Shown: piece by piece, positions 1 through 8,772 of the stretch
How the letters are laid out: every line of letters begins with the position of its first letter
Position numbering within the stretch: position 1 is the stretch's first letter
Program-made: the position numbers and the translations under genes
NCBI RefSeq assembly: GCF_001705515.1
Contig: NZ_MDJS01000003.1
Coordinates: 186,001 to 250,000 of the forward strand
DNA: 64,000 nucleotides
Direction: 5' to 3'
Origin: Mucilaginibacter sp. PPCGB 2223
Lineage (GTDB): Bacteria; Bacteroidota; Bacteroidia; Sphingobacteriales; Sphingobacteriaceae
Notes under the pieces: model-generated
The model's database searches: none
What the model was told of the DNA's origin: nothing
The model's input: the letters and a program-made list of their open reading frames with translations, nothing else

Positions 1-1437
1 TTGTTGTGCCTTTACAATTTCTTTTTGTATCTCGGCAATAGCGGTTTCTTTTTCCACGCCCTGGCGTTGTACCTGTGCCATCCGTTGTGTTTCGTAAGTT
101 TTTTCTTCTTCCTGGGCTATTTTACGGTCGGTTAAGGTCTTCATCAGCGCTTCCGGCGGAACGATATCACCTATCAGCGTGTCCACAGCGTTCACGTTAT
201 ACTCTTCCAACACCACCGAGATATGTTGTTTGGCCGATTCCTGCCTTTCCTTACGGGTGATCAGGAAGGAGATCACATCGCTGTCCTGGGCCGAGTTACG
301 GAAGTAGTTGCCGATAGTTGGCTCCAGCACCTGCGATACCAGGTTGAGCATACTACCAAACCTTGCAATTACCTTTGGCGCTTCGTTTGCCGGGATATGA
401 ATGATCTGTGCCACATCCAGGTTAAAAGGGAAACCATCTTTAGACCGCACCGTAATGGTACACAAGTTTTTATCCAAATTGTGCGACTCGCTCCGGGCAT
501 TAGCCCAGTTTAACACCAGGTTAGTGGTTGGCACCAGTTCTACCTTCATGGTAAAGGTATTGATAGGGTACCTGCCAGGGCCAAGCGGTTCCATCCACAC
601 GCCACGGAAGCCTTTGCCAACAATGTTACCATGTTTAAAGTGCTCACCGGTCAAATCTTTACCATCCTCACCAATGTAGGATATTACCACGCCTACATAA
701 CCAATAGGTACTTCAGTCATAGGTATCTCCTCAATCTGTACGGCCCATTTGTTAACGTTATACGAGCCTGCCAGGATGATCTGAGGTTGCAGACCGCGGT
801 TACCGCCATTATTTAAAAAGGCGTCGATATCCTGAAAGTTATTATGACCCTCAATGTTTTTACCGGCTATCTGGCCTATAGTGATGGGCAAACCATCAAG
901 CACCGTGATCACACCTACCATGCTCTCTTTGATCGTGGTCATATCGGCAACTGTCACCTCAAACGCATAGGTATTGATGCGGTAGGTACCGGCGGTAATA
1001 ATGGTAGTTTGACGGCCTTTCTGACCGCCATTGGCCAAAAACTGCTCAGCATCCTGGAAGTTATCGCACTCCACTTTACGGCCCAGGATGTTGCCGGTTG
1101 GTATTTCGGCGCCGTCCTTGGCCATTACCAAACCTATTTTCCCTACCGGGATAACCGTGAACGGCTCCAGCACAATGGTGTATTGCCACGGGAACAAACG
1201 CCAGTACATACCCGGCGCCAGCGTACGGGCCTGGTAGCCGGCCTCGCCTTTAGTGGCGATAAAGTGGCCGTCGGGCAAGGCTTTGTTCTCGCCGTAGAGC
1301 ACGAATTTTTTGGTCACCAAACCAATGCGGTCCTCCGGAATGATCACCATACCGAAGATGATCCGCAAAATGGTTTTGTACAATACTAAACACAATACGG
1401 GTATTACTACCCACCAATAAGATTCAAAATAGTTCAT
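1..1437 (-). CDS. SPFH/Band 7 (flotillin-like) protein, C-terminus cut by window edge
   Basis: The reading frame is open from ATG at 1437 to the window edge (479 codons), so the C-terminus is missing. The N-terminus has a hydrophobic anchor (WWVVIPVLCLVLYKTI, residues 8-23), then motifs IIPEDRIGLVTKKF and KIGLVMAKDGAEIPTGNILG that recur as tandem Band 7-type segments. The last visible part is rich in Glu, Gln and Ala (EEEKTYETQRMAQVQRQ), the coiled coil that follows the SPFH domain in flotillins and YqiK-like proteins. Family members form oligomeric membrane scaffolds; the exact role here is unknown. It lies downstream of the DUF2911 gene but behind a strong terminator, so it probably has its own promoter in 1438-1590. 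Confidence 0.9.
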   Translation of the reverse strand, partial: MNYFESYWWVVIPVLCLVLYKTILRIIFGMVIIPEDRIGLVTKKFVLYGENKALPDGHFIATKGEAGYQARTLAPGMYWRLFPWQYTIVLEPFTVIPVGKIGLVMAKDGAEIPTGNILGRKVECDNFQDAEQFLANGGQKGRQTTIITAGTYRINTYAFEVTVADMTTIKESMVGVITVLDGLPITIGQIAGKNIEGHNNFQDIDAFLNNGGNRGLQPQIILAGSYNVNKWAVQIEEIPMTEVPIGYVGVVISYIGEDGKDLTGEHFKHGNIVGKGFRGVWMEPLGPGRYPINTFTMKVELVPTTNLVLNWANARSESHNLDKNLCTITVRSKDGFPFNLDVAQIIHIPANEAPKVIARFGSMLNLVSQVLEPTIGNYFRNSAQDSDVISFLITRKERQESAKQHISVVLEEYNVNAVDTLIGDIVPPEALMKTLTDRKIAQEEEKTYETQRMAQVQRQGVEKETAIAEIQKEIVKAQQ

Positions 1438-1590
1438 ATGATTTCTTGATTTAAGTTGGCACCAAATTCGGTACAGAAACCGCTTTCAGCAAGTAAAATC
1501 AATCAAAAACACATAAACCGTCTGCATCACACTTCGATATAAAATATTCGGAAAAACAGCCTTAAACTTTAAAACCTATACCCTTAACAC

Positions 1591-1632
1591 AAAAAAAAGC
1601 CGATAATTACAAATTTTGCAATTATCGGCTTT
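1591..1632 (-). terminator. Intrinsic terminator of the DUF2911 gene
   Basis: A perfect 12-bp stem (AAGCCGATAATT, 1597-1608, with its complement at 1620-1631) encloses an 11-nt loop. On the minus strand it is followed by eight T residues. It separates the DUF2911 gene from the SPFH gene. Confidence 0.9.
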
Positions 1633-1717
1633 AGGTTATTTTTCGCCTGAATTTTCAGCGTCGCTTTCGCGGATAAAAATCAAGCTGTTTTCTGCCCAAA
1701 ACAGGGCTTATGGCAAA

Positions 1718-2254
1718 TTATTTTACATTGAAGGCTACCAAATAATCGCCCCAAACAAACGATACTTTACCCGATTTTTCAATGCTGAATTTCAATTTTT
1801 CGGATGTTTCGGGAGCCTTGGCCGTTTTAACGGTAATACGCAAAACATCGGTTTTACTGCCCGTTGCCTCATCGAGGGTATAATTAAGCCCCCATATCTT
1901 CCATACGCTGTTAAATATCACTACACATTCCTTTTCGCCCGGAATGGTGTACAAGCCGTATTTACCTGCGGGCAGCTCTTTACCTTCAATTTTAACGGCC
2001 TTGCTGAATTCGATAGTAGTGGCTTCATTAGCGCCTGTGCGCCATACTTTACCATTAAACGGCGCTATCTCGTTACCAACAGTACGGCCTTTCAGGCTTG
2101 GCTGGCTGTAAGCGATGGTAATATCCACACCGTTTTTGGTTACTGCCTTAACAGTATCAGGCGGACTTGGCCTTGGCCCCTTTTTCTGTGCTGAGGCATT
2201 GAACGCGGTGAATACTCCCGCGATGATGAGCATACATAATAATAACTTTTTCAT
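1718..2254 (-). CDS. DUF2911 domain secreted protein
   Basis: 178 aa. A Sec signal peptide (MKKLLLCMLIIAGVFTAFNASAQ, about residues 1-23; cleavage after ASA likely) leads into a DUF2911 domain recognisable by ITIAYSQPSLKGRTV, KVWRTGANEATTIEFS and LPAGKYGLYTIPG. The family is widespread in Bacteroidota, exported, and has no established function. It is a single gene ended by the terminator at 1591-1632. The start codon follows a short purine-rich leader. Confidence 0.9.
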   Translation of the reverse strand: MKKLLLCMLIIAGVFTAFNASAQKKGPRPSPPDTVKAVTKNGVDITIAYSQPSLKGRTVGNEIAPFNGKVWRTGANEATTIEFSKAVKIEGKELPAGKYGLYTIPGEKECVVIFNSVWKIWGLNYTLDEATGSKTDVLRITVKTAKAPETSEKLKFSIEKSGKVSFVWGDYLVAFNVK

Positions 2255-2284
2255 CTGTATTGATTTTAAATTGATACTCCGAAT

Positions 2285-4378
2285 TTATGGATAAATACGA
2301 CTTGTTTTTAACTGTACGGCCAGCAAATTCTTTTTTATGACAAAATTACGATCAGCCATGGCCGCCGCAAACGCGTGCATAGCCTTATTAAATACCGCTA
2401 TGGCCTGATTATCGAAGTTGGGCTTAGTAAAATATGTCCTGTCGCTTTTCAGGTATTTGTCAATACATTCGATTTGATATTCTGTCAGGTCAAATTTTTC
2501 GGCTTTTTCCAAAACCTCTGTTAATCGCGGGAGCATCTTATCTTCAAAAAATTTTACATTCAACAGTATCGAATATATTTCGTTAAACCGCCTCTCGCCA
2601 TAAATAGGGTTCATCGCATTCATGACCTCATTGTACAATTGCAGGTCATGCCGGGTTTCGGCTTCAGCGGCAAACATATCCAGGTAATGTTTTTCGAGTT
2701 CGGCCTGCTTTTCGGCCGGGCTTACATTGTGGTAAAAAAATGCGAACACCTTTTTATCAAGTTCCTTCAGTTCGTGCTCAGCGGCCTTCAGTTCGGGTGT
2801 AAGCTGCCCCTGTATATCTAAGGCACGCTTATATGAGTATTTCACACCGTCAAAATCAAACGACCGGATACCCGTTGCTTTATCACTTATCTTAATCAGT
2901 GTTTCGATATCGGCTTTCAAACTGTTTATCCTTGCCGGGAGTCCGCAGTTCGCGTCGCTAAAGAGCTCGTTAAAAGTATAACCGCCCTGATCGCTTTTTA
3001 TCACCTCGCCGGTATCAAACGGCCCTATCTCACGGCTATCATAATACCCTTTGTACTCTTCGGCAAACCTGCCGGCGGCAAGGTTATCAAATTCCTTTAT
3101 AAATACGTCCGGATCGATCATTTGCGGCTTGGCTTTAAAGGTCACCGTTTCGTACATCTTATCCGTCATACTGGTCTGTAGCTGTTCAGCTTCTGCGAAA
3201 AGCGTCCACGCACTATCTGTAATAGTGTTTGTTGCTAAATTCAACTCTTTCAACCTCTTTTCCCTGTCGTGTAATGAAGGGTGCGATGCCCATTGATCTT
3301 TGATGGTTATGCGGCTCCGGCTTAAAAACATGGTGCCATCTTCGGACATCTGTAGATCGTCATTTTTAACGGTAATATTATGCTCCCCGGCAAACAATTT
3401 AAGCAGCATACGCTGCTGCAGATAAAAGTTAGCCGACCTTAAATTGGCCGGTACGCTATTGTGGCAATAATTCAATACATTATTATAACATACCTGACCG
3501 ATGTTGAGTTTTTTTAATGAAGTAACGAGTGGCACCGTGCCACTTACTGAAGCCGCAACGGCATCGGCATTATACTCCATTTCGATAGATAATGCTGAAT
3601 AGGATTTATTGATAACGATATAAACCTGCCGCAATATGGCTTGTATGCCGCTAATGATATGTGTTGTTAAGTAGGCGAATATGCGAAAGTAAGAGCTAAC
3701 CCGAGCCCAGGAATCAAGAGTATCAGCATAACTTTGATTATCATAAAGCATTTTGTAGATGACGTTGTTTACGTTATATACGTAAACGCCAAACTTCATG
3801 CTCTGCTGCGAAAAATGTCCAAACTCGTGCGCCAGCACAGCTTTAAATTCGCTTACGTTAATGACGTTGACCAGTCCAAGGCCGATGCGTAAATTCTTTT
3901 TGACGGGCAAAAACATGCTCCAGAAATTCGAATCGTAGAAGACACTGGCGTTCACATCGTCAGACAGATATATTTTTTTAGGGAATGGTGCTTGGGTTTC
4001 CTGGCTTATCCTGCGTACAAAAGCAAAAAGCCCTGGCTGTTCGCTCTCAGCGACTTCAATAAAACGGCTGGTGTCGGTTTTGGCATATGTAAATACAAAC
4101 CGTAGTAAAAAATAGATCACCATTACTCCAACACCCGCCATACCCAAACCTAATATCGCAGTTATAAACTGTGGTGCCATGCGGTAAAACGCCAAGCCGG
4201 CATATCCACATAGTATCGCTAAACAGACTGCCAACGCTAACAGAACAATGTAAGTTATCACAAAAAGTACAATGGTAGCAGTAGTCTTTAAAACACCTGC
4301 GCGGAAGGCCGGCGTAGTATCAAATATTTTTTCATCAACACCTTGCGGGGCTAAAGGATATGCAAATTGCGGTTCCAT
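2285..4378 (-). CDS. M48 family membrane metalloprotease
   Basis: 697 aa. Two long hydrophobic stretches at about residues 33-65 and 75-97 anchor the protein. The zinc motif HEFGH is at 184-188 and the third ligand is the Glu of EYNADAVA (about 268), the ExxxD arrangement of the M48 family (HtpX/Ste24-like). The C-terminal 350 residues are charged, helical and not assigned to a domain by me. M48 enzymes cut membrane or misfolded proteins. The ATG lies 5 bp after the stop of the upstream Gfo/Idh/MocA gene, so both are probably one transcript. Confidence 0.88.
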   Translation of the reverse strand: MEPQFAYPLAPQGVDEKIFDTTPAFRAGVLKTTATIVLFVITYIVLLALAVCLAILCGYAGLAFYRMAPQFITAILGLGMAGVGVMVIYFLLRFVFTYAKTDTSRFIEVAESEQPGLFAFVRRISQETQAPFPKKIYLSDDVNASVFYDSNFWSMFLPVKKNLRIGLGLVNVINVSEFKAVLAHEFGHFSQQSMKFGVYVYNVNNVIYKMLYDNQSYADTLDSWARVSSYFRIFAYLTTHIISGIQAILRQVYIVINKSYSALSIEMEYNADAVAASVSGTVPLVTSLKKLNIGQVCYNNVLNYCHNSVPANLRSANFYLQQRMLLKLFAGEHNITVKNDDLQMSEDGTMFLSRSRITIKDQWASHPSLHDREKRLKELNLATNTITDSAWTLFAEAEQLQTSMTDKMYETVTFKAKPQMIDPDVFIKEFDNLAAGRFAEEYKGYYDSREIGPFDTGEVIKSDQGGYTFNELFSDANCGLPARINSLKADIETLIKISDKATGIRSFDFDGVKYSYKRALDIQGQLTPELKAAEHELKELDKKVFAFFYHNVSPAEKQAELEKHYLDMFAAEAETRHDLQLYNEVMNAMNPIYGERRFNEIYSILLNVKFFEDKMLPRLTEVLEKAEKFDLTEYQIECIDKYLKSDRTYFTKPNFDNQAIAVFNKAMHAFAAAMADRNFVIKKNLLAVQLKTSRIYP

Positions 4379-4383
4379 GGCAT

Positions 4384-5400
4384 TTACTTCCCGGTAAAAG
4401 TATCGATCATCTTCATTACGATAATGGCATCTTTAATGGAGCACAGGTTTTCGGCCTCACCCCTGAAATACTGCACCATGCGTTCTATCATCGGTTGCTG
4501 GATGTGCTCCGGGTGATCAAAATCAACTACCTGCACCTCTTCTTCGTCCTCATTGTGCCAAACTACGGTTTTACCGAAGAACGGGAAACTGATGCTGCCC
4601 TCGCTGCCTACGATCATGCATTCGTCTATCTCCTCATTTTCGTCCACATTAAAGCTCCACGAACCGTTCAGCACCACGCTGTTCGGGAACAAGGCAAGCC
4701 CGGCCACATGATCATCGGCAGTGGTGTTTTTGGATTGGTTGAGCGAGAAGCCGTACATTTTTTCGGGCACGCCGAAGAAATACAGCATCAGGTCGAGCTG
4801 GTGCGGCGCCAGGTCGTGGAAATAGCCACCGCCCGAAACAGCAGGGTTAACACGCCAGTTATCCTTGGTTTGGGTAATCAGGTTGGGTTTGCGGCTTTGC
4901 CACATCCTGATCTGCACGGTACGCACATCGCCTATGGCTTTTTTATCCAGCAAATCTTTCACAAACAAAAACATCGGCACCGCGCGGCGGTAGTGTGCCA
5001 CGGTCAGTTTAGCTGTCGATTGTTTTAACGCTACAGCGATATCTTCTGCTTCTGCCCTGTTTAAAGTAACAGGCTTTTCAATGTAAACATTTAAACCACG
5101 TTTTAAAGCATCAATAGCGTAATCCTTATGATTCAACGGCGGTGTAGCAATGTATACCGAATTGATCTCAGGATCGTCCATCAGTTCATCGGCATTGCTA
5201 TACCATTTGCTTACACCATGGCGGCTGGCATAATCGGCAGCCTTTCCGGCATCGCGGCGCATTACGGCTATCAATTTACTATTGGGCACTTTATTAAATG
5301 CCGGGCCGCTCTTTTTTTCGGTTACATCGCCGCAGCCGATGATGCCCCATGTTATTAGCCCACCAGCCCCCTGAAGGGGGAGTTTATTGTCCTCTTTCAT
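4384..5400 (-). CDS. Gfo/Idh/MocA family NAD(P)-dependent oxidoreductase
   Basis: 338 aa. An N-terminal Rossmann fold carries IIGCGDV at about 20-26 and the family signature EKP (108-110, YIEKPVT); the C-terminal alpha/beta domain contains GGGYFHDLAPHQLD, where the catalytic His/Asp usually sit. Members oxidise or reduce sugars and their derivatives; the substrate cannot be told. The first 15 or so residues (MKEDNKLPLQGAGGL) precede the usual start of the domain and are largely encoded by an arm of a dispersed palindromic repeat (5361-5386), so the true start might be different. It precedes the M48 gene by 5 bp. Confidence 0.88.
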   Translation of the reverse strand: MKEDNKLPLQGAGGLITWGIIGCGDVTEKKSGPAFNKVPNSKLIAVMRRDAGKAADYASRHGVSKWYSNADELMDDPEINSVYIATPPLNHKDYAIDALKRGLNVYIEKPVTLNRAEAEDIAVALKQSTAKLTVAHYRRAVPMFLFVKDLLDKKAIGDVRTVQIRMWQSRKPNLITQTKDNWRVNPAVSGGGYFHDLAPHQLDLMLYFFGVPEKMYGFSLNQSKNTTADDHVAGLALFPNSVVLNGSWSFNVDENEEIDECMIVGSEGSISFPFFGKTVVWHNEDEEEVQVVDFDHPEHIQQPMIERMVQYFRGEAENLCSIKDAIIVMKMIDTFTGK

Positions 5401-5461
5401 TTTGTTTTTTTAGGTAATGGCACCTTGCTTATAAGTTCCCCCTTAGGGGGTTAGGGGGTTA
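5361..5461. repeat. Family A paired inverted palindromic repeat, locus 1
   Basis: Two arms face each other: 5361-5386 (CACCAGCCCCCTGAAGGGGG then AGTTTA) and 5432-5461 (a copy in inverse orientation with an additional TTAGGGGG block). Each arm contains a C5/G5 palindrome. The left arm is translated as the N-terminus of the Gfo/Idh/MocA protein; the right arm supplies the last two codons and stop of the aldo/keto reductase. Further copies are at 13295, 36391, 51095 and 51721. Confidence 0.85.
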
Positions 5462-6446
5462 ATATTTTCTCTATCTGCTGTAATTCCTCTGCGCTAAAGC
5501 TAATGTTCTCCAGGCATTTCAGCGAATCGGTTAATTGCTCGGGGCGGCTTGCGCCGATAAGCACACTGGTTACGCGTTCGTCTTTCAATATCCAGGCCAG
5601 GGCCATTTGTGCCAGGCTTTGGCCTCGGTTGATGGCGATATCATTCAGCTTCCTGATTTGCGCCAGGCGCTCTTCGGTGATATTGTTTTCGGTTAAAAAG
5701 CCAACGCCTTTGGCTACGCGCGAGTCGGCCGGTATACCGGATAAATACTTATTTGTTAACAAGCCCTGAGCCAGCGGCGAAAATGGTATACAACCTACGC
5801 CTTCGCTACCCAACAGATCGAGCAAACCTTCGGTCTCTACCCAGCGTTCAAACATGGAGTATTTGGGTTGGTGGATCAGGCATGGTGTACCTAAACGCTT
5901 TAATATACTGAAAGCTTCGGCAGCTTCTTTTGGGCGATAATTGGAGATGCCCACATACAAAGCTTTGCCCTGGCGAACGATCAGGTCGAGCGCGGCCATG
6001 GTTTCTTCGAGCGGGGTATCGGGGTCGGGGCGGTGATGGTAGAAGATATCTACATAATCCAGGCCCATACGCTTCAAACTTTGGTCGAGGCTGGCTACGA
6101 GGTTTTTCTTCGACCCCCATTCGCCGTAAGGCCCCGGCCACATATAATAACCGGCTTTGGTAGAGATGATCAGTTCATCGCGGTACGCTGCAAAGTCCTC
6201 TTTCAATATCCTGCCAAAATTGATCTCGGCCGAACCCGGCGGCGGGCCGTAATTGTTGGCCAGGTCGAAATGGGTTACGCCCGCATCGAAAGCAGTATGC
6301 AGGGTTTTGCGATAGGTGGACATGGTGTCCACATCGCCGAAGTTATGCCACAGGCCCAGTGAAACGGCCGAGAGCCGGATGCCGCTTTTACCGCAGCGGC
6401 GGTAGATCATCTTTGAATATCTTTCGGTAGATGCAATATAAGTCAT
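5451..6446 (-). CDS. Aldo/keto reductase, YghZ-like (L-glyceraldehyde 3-phosphate reductase type)
   Basis: 331 aa, the full length of the AKR14/YghZ group, and the N-terminus (ERYSKMIYRRCGKSGIRL) aligns with that group, which supports the start at 6446. Catalytic tetrad candidates are visible: Asp and Tyr in THFDLANNYGPPPGSAE, Lys in IISTKAGYY, and His in DIFYHHRPD. The enzyme would reduce aldehydes with NADPH in the cytoplasm. The last codons (T, P, stop) come from the family A repeat at 5432-5461, so the original C-terminus may have been altered. It is followed by the oxidoreductase and M48 genes on the same strand. Confidence 0.9.
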   Translation of the reverse strand: MTYIASTERYSKMIYRRCGKSGIRLSAVSLGLWHNFGDVDTMSTYRKTLHTAFDAGVTHFDLANNYGPPPGSAEINFGRILKEDFAAYRDELIISTKAGYYMWPGPYGEWGSKKNLVASLDQSLKRMGLDYVDIFYHHRPDPDTPLEETMAALDLIVRQGKALYVGISNYRPKEAAEAFSILKRLGTPCLIHQPKYSMFERWVETEGLLDLLGSEGVGCIPFSPLAQGLLTNKYLSGIPADSRVAKGVGFLTENNITEERLAQIRKLNDIAINRGQSLAQMALAWILKDERVTSVLIGASRPEQLTDSLKCLENISFSAEELQQIEKILTP

Positions 6447-6558
6447 AGTATACTTTACGGGTTTTGGTTGCAGTAAAAATAGTGTTTAAGTCGGAAGTCA
6501 GAAATACTGAAAGAAACGAAAATGGAAGAATTAACAGACCAAAACTGCACATTAACTA

Positions 6559-6585
6559 TAGCGATGGGTTTCAAACCCATCGCTA
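6559..6585. repeat. Family B 27-bp palindrome, copy 1
   Basis: TAGCGATGGGTTT, a central C, then AAACCCATCGCTA. It is the exact reverse complement of the copy at 19475-19501. A 13-bp arm on each side makes it a strong hairpin. Confidence 0.9.
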
Positions 6586-6832
6586 CGAAGAAGCCTGCGC
6601 TAATAATTGCACCAGAACCGACCCGATAACCATCGGGCCGACAAGGTACCACCGCTTAAAAATAGGCCATCCGATGTTGCCGAACGCAGCTGTTTTGGCA
6701 ATAAAATTTTCTACAATTGTAACTAACAGGGTATTATATTCGTCAAAAAACAAACATTGCGGCACTGTTAATAACTTTTTTTAAAAAATATGTCAACAGA
6801 GTTTCAAATGTGGTTTTTTAGCAACATTTTTA

Positions 6833-6840
6833 TATGTTTG
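6833..6840 (+). promoter_or_regulatory. Candidate -7 element (TAnnTTTG) for rpoD
   Basis: TATGTTTG matches the Bacteroidota -7 consensus TAnnTTTG and lies 47 bp before the rpoD start codon. A clean -33 TTTG is not seen at the ideal distance, so this is a motif match only. Confidence 0.45.
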
Positions 6841-6887
6841 CTCGTTCTATCCTGAATAAATCATAGAATCGAGGTATATATACATAG

Positions 6888-7748
6888 ATGAGACAACTCA
6901 AGATAACACAATCCATTACCAACCGTGAGTCGCAGTCTTTAGACAAATATCTACACGAGATCGGTAAGGTTGACCTGATTACAGCAGAAGAAGAAGTAAT
7001 ACTTGCACAGAAAATAAGAGAAGGCGACCAGGCCGCTCTCGAACGTCTAACCAAAACCAACCTGCGTTTTGTGGTATCTGTTGCAAAACAATACCAGAAC
7101 CAGGGTTTAACACTGGGCGATCTGATTAACGAGGGTAACCTCGGCTTGATCAAAGCTGCCAAACGTTTCGACGAGACCAAGGGTTTCAAATTCATTTCGT
7201 ACGCCGTATGGTGGATACGCCAGAGCATTTTGCAGGCCATTGCCGAGCAAAGCCGTATAGTACGTTTGCCATTGAACCAGGTGGGCTCGCTGAGCAAGAT
7301 CAGTAAGGCTTTCAGTAAACTGGAGCAGGAATACGAACGCGAACCATCGCCCGAAGAACTGGCCGATATACTGGAAACTACCGTTGATAAAATATCCGAC
7401 ACGCTGAGCAACTCGGGCCGCCATGTGAGTATGGACGCGCCGTTTGTACAGGGCGAAGAAAATACATTGCTGGACGTATTGGAAAACCATGAGCCAAATA
7501 CCGACTCGAACCTGATCAACGAATCGCTGTCCGAAGAGATCAAACGTTCGCTCTCGACTTTAACCGAACGCGAAAAGGAGATCATTGTGCTGTTCTTTGG
7601 CTTGGGTACCAATCACCAGCTATCGCTCGAAGAGATCGGTGAGAAATTTAACCTGACACGCGAACGTGTTCGCCAGATAAAAGATAAGGCTTTGCAGCGA
7701 TTGAGGCATACATCGAGAAGTAAGATCTTAAAATCGTACTTAGGATAA
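6888..7748 (+). CDS. rpoD: Primary RNA polymerase sigma factor RpoD/SigA
   Basis: 286 aa, the short form typical of Bacteroidota, with no region 1.1. Region 1.2 is near residues 15-40, region 2 ([42 protein letters not shown]) at about 55-125, region 3 at 130-210 and region 4 with its helix-turn-helix ([20 protein letters not shown]) near 240-265. It directs core polymerase to housekeeping promoters, which in this phylum are TTTG/TAnnTTTG rather than TTGACA/TATAAT. It is monocistronic: it has a candidate promoter upstream and a strong terminator immediately downstream. Confidence 0.97.
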   Translation: MRQLKITQSITNRESQSLDKYLHEIGKVDLITAEEEVILAQKIREGDQAALERLTKTNLRFVVSVAKQYQNQGLTLGDLINEGNLGLIKAAKRFDETKGFKFISYAVWWIRQSILQAIAEQSRIVRLPLNQVGSLSKISKAFSKLEQEYEREPSPEELADILETTVDKISDTLSNSGRHVSMDAPFVQGEENTLLDVLENHEPNTDSNLINESLSEEIKRSLSTLTEREKEIIVLFFGLGTNHQLSLEEIGEKFNLTRERVRQIKDKALQRLRHTSRSKILKSYLG

Positions 7749-7756
7749 AAAAAGAC

Positions 7757-7786
7757 AAAGCCCCGGATTGCCGGGGCTTTTTTATT
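7757..7786 (+). terminator. Intrinsic terminator of rpoD
   Basis: A perfect 10-bp stem AAAGCCCCGG / CCGGGGCTTT with loop ATTG is followed by a T tract, 9 bp after the rpoD stop. Confidence 0.95.
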
Positions 7787-7797
7787 ACATTAGTTTA

Positions 7798-8100
7798 ATG
7801 TGGAACAACCGCCATCTTATCCGGATATTTTATAAACCTATCTTTATTATCAGCATCCTGTTCAGTTGCGGGTCGGTACGGCTGGTGCAGTTGGCCGGCT
7901 GGAGTTTCCTGTTGATGGCTTTGCTGCTTAAAATTTCCGGGTATGGCCTTATTATGGGTTATCAGTATTTAATGTCGCAAAAAACATTTTACTATTACCG
8001 CAACGCCGGCGTTAGTATGCGGATGATGTACCTGCAAACCTATACTTTCGACTTTGCCATTTATACAATAATGCTCATCCTCTTATACTTGTTTAAATAA
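7798..8100 (+). CDS. Small integral membrane protein, partner of the adjacent ABC ATPase
   Basis: 100 aa from ATG 7798; a longer frame starts inside the rpoD terminator and is not credible. About three hydrophobic segments are visible (residues 14-31, 33-52 and 80-98), the last being IYTIMLILLYLF. Its stop overlaps the start of the ABC ATPase gene (TAATG), showing translational coupling. I do not recognise the family. The plausible role is a minimal membrane subunit for the ATPase, but it is far smaller than a usual permease. Confidence 0.7.
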   Translation: MWNNRHLIRIFYKPIFIISILFSCGSVRLVQLAGWSFLLMALLLKISGYGLIMGYQYLMSQKTFYYYRNAGVSMRMMYLQTYTFDFAIYTIMLILLYLFK

Positions 8101-8756
8101 TGGCGTCCGTCCTTAAGGCCGATAGCATCGAGATCAGTTTTGATGAGCGTAAAATACTACAAGGCATTTACCTGCAATGCAGCCAGGGAGAAGTATTGGG
8201 TTTACTGGGCCGCAACGGCTGTGGGAAATCGACCATGCTCAAAGTGATATTCGGCAGTGTCACACCATCGCACAAGTATGTAGCTATAGATAATGTATTT
8301 GTAGCCAAAGGGTATTTAAACAACCGGGTAGCTTATTTACCGCAACATCATTACCTGCCTTCGGGCGTAAAGTTTTCCAAACTGGCCAAACCGGTAGTCG
8401 ACCCGCTGTTGTGGGATGAGTTCAGCAGTTTCCCGGTCTATCAACATTATCACGATAAAACTACAGACGATGTTTCGGGCGGCGAATGGCGCCAGCTCGA
8501 AATGCTGATGGTATTGTACAGCAGAGCCAGCTTTATTTTGCTGGATGAACCTTTCACACACATATCCCCAATGCAGATTGACGAGTTCAAATTAATCATC
8601 AGGGAGCGTGCCAAAACCCGCGGAATCATCGTTACCGATCATTACTACAAGCACATACTCGAGGTAAGCGACAGGCTGATGCTCATCAGCAATGGTTACA
8701 CTGAGATGATAAATAACCGCGAAGATTTAGTGAAATACGGCTACCTTAGCGTATAA
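8100..8756 (+). CDS. ABC transporter ATP-binding protein, orphan type
   Basis: 218 aa. Walker A GRNGCGKST is at about 38-46, the signature is the variant SGGEWRQLE (near 122), Walker B is FILLDEPF and the switch His is in IIVTDHYY. The D-loop (THISPMQID) is atypical. ATP binding and probably hydrolysis are therefore supported, but no full-size permease lies nearby; the only candidate partner is the 100-aa membrane protein whose stop codon it overlaps. Substrate unknown. It is followed after 16 bp by the phzF-like gene. Confidence 0.85.
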   Translation: MASVLKADSIEISFDERKILQGIYLQCSQGEVLGLLGRNGCGKSTMLKVIFGSVTPSHKYVAIDNVFVAKGYLNNRVAYLPQHHYLPSGVKFSKLAKPVVDPLLWDEFSSFPVYQHYHDKTTDDVSGGEWRQLEMLMVLYSRASFILLDEPFTHISPMQIDEFKLIIRERAKTRGIIVTDHYYKHILEVSDRLMLISNGYTEMINNREDLVKYGYLSV

Positions 8757-8772
8757 ACATCTATACTTTATC

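Larger units (their letters stand above)
6447..6887. other. Divergent intergenic region between aldo/keto reductase and rpoD
   Basis: 441 bp without a convincing gene. It holds a 27-bp palindromic repeat (6559-6585) and, close to rpoD, a Bacteroidota-type promoter element. Short open frames here are not supported by codon patterns or known domains. Confidence 0.7.

Noticed and set aside
7768-7797. TTG start giving a 110-aa protein before the ABC ATPase
   Set aside because: It lies in the rpoD terminator hairpin; ATG 7798 gives a sensible membrane protein start.
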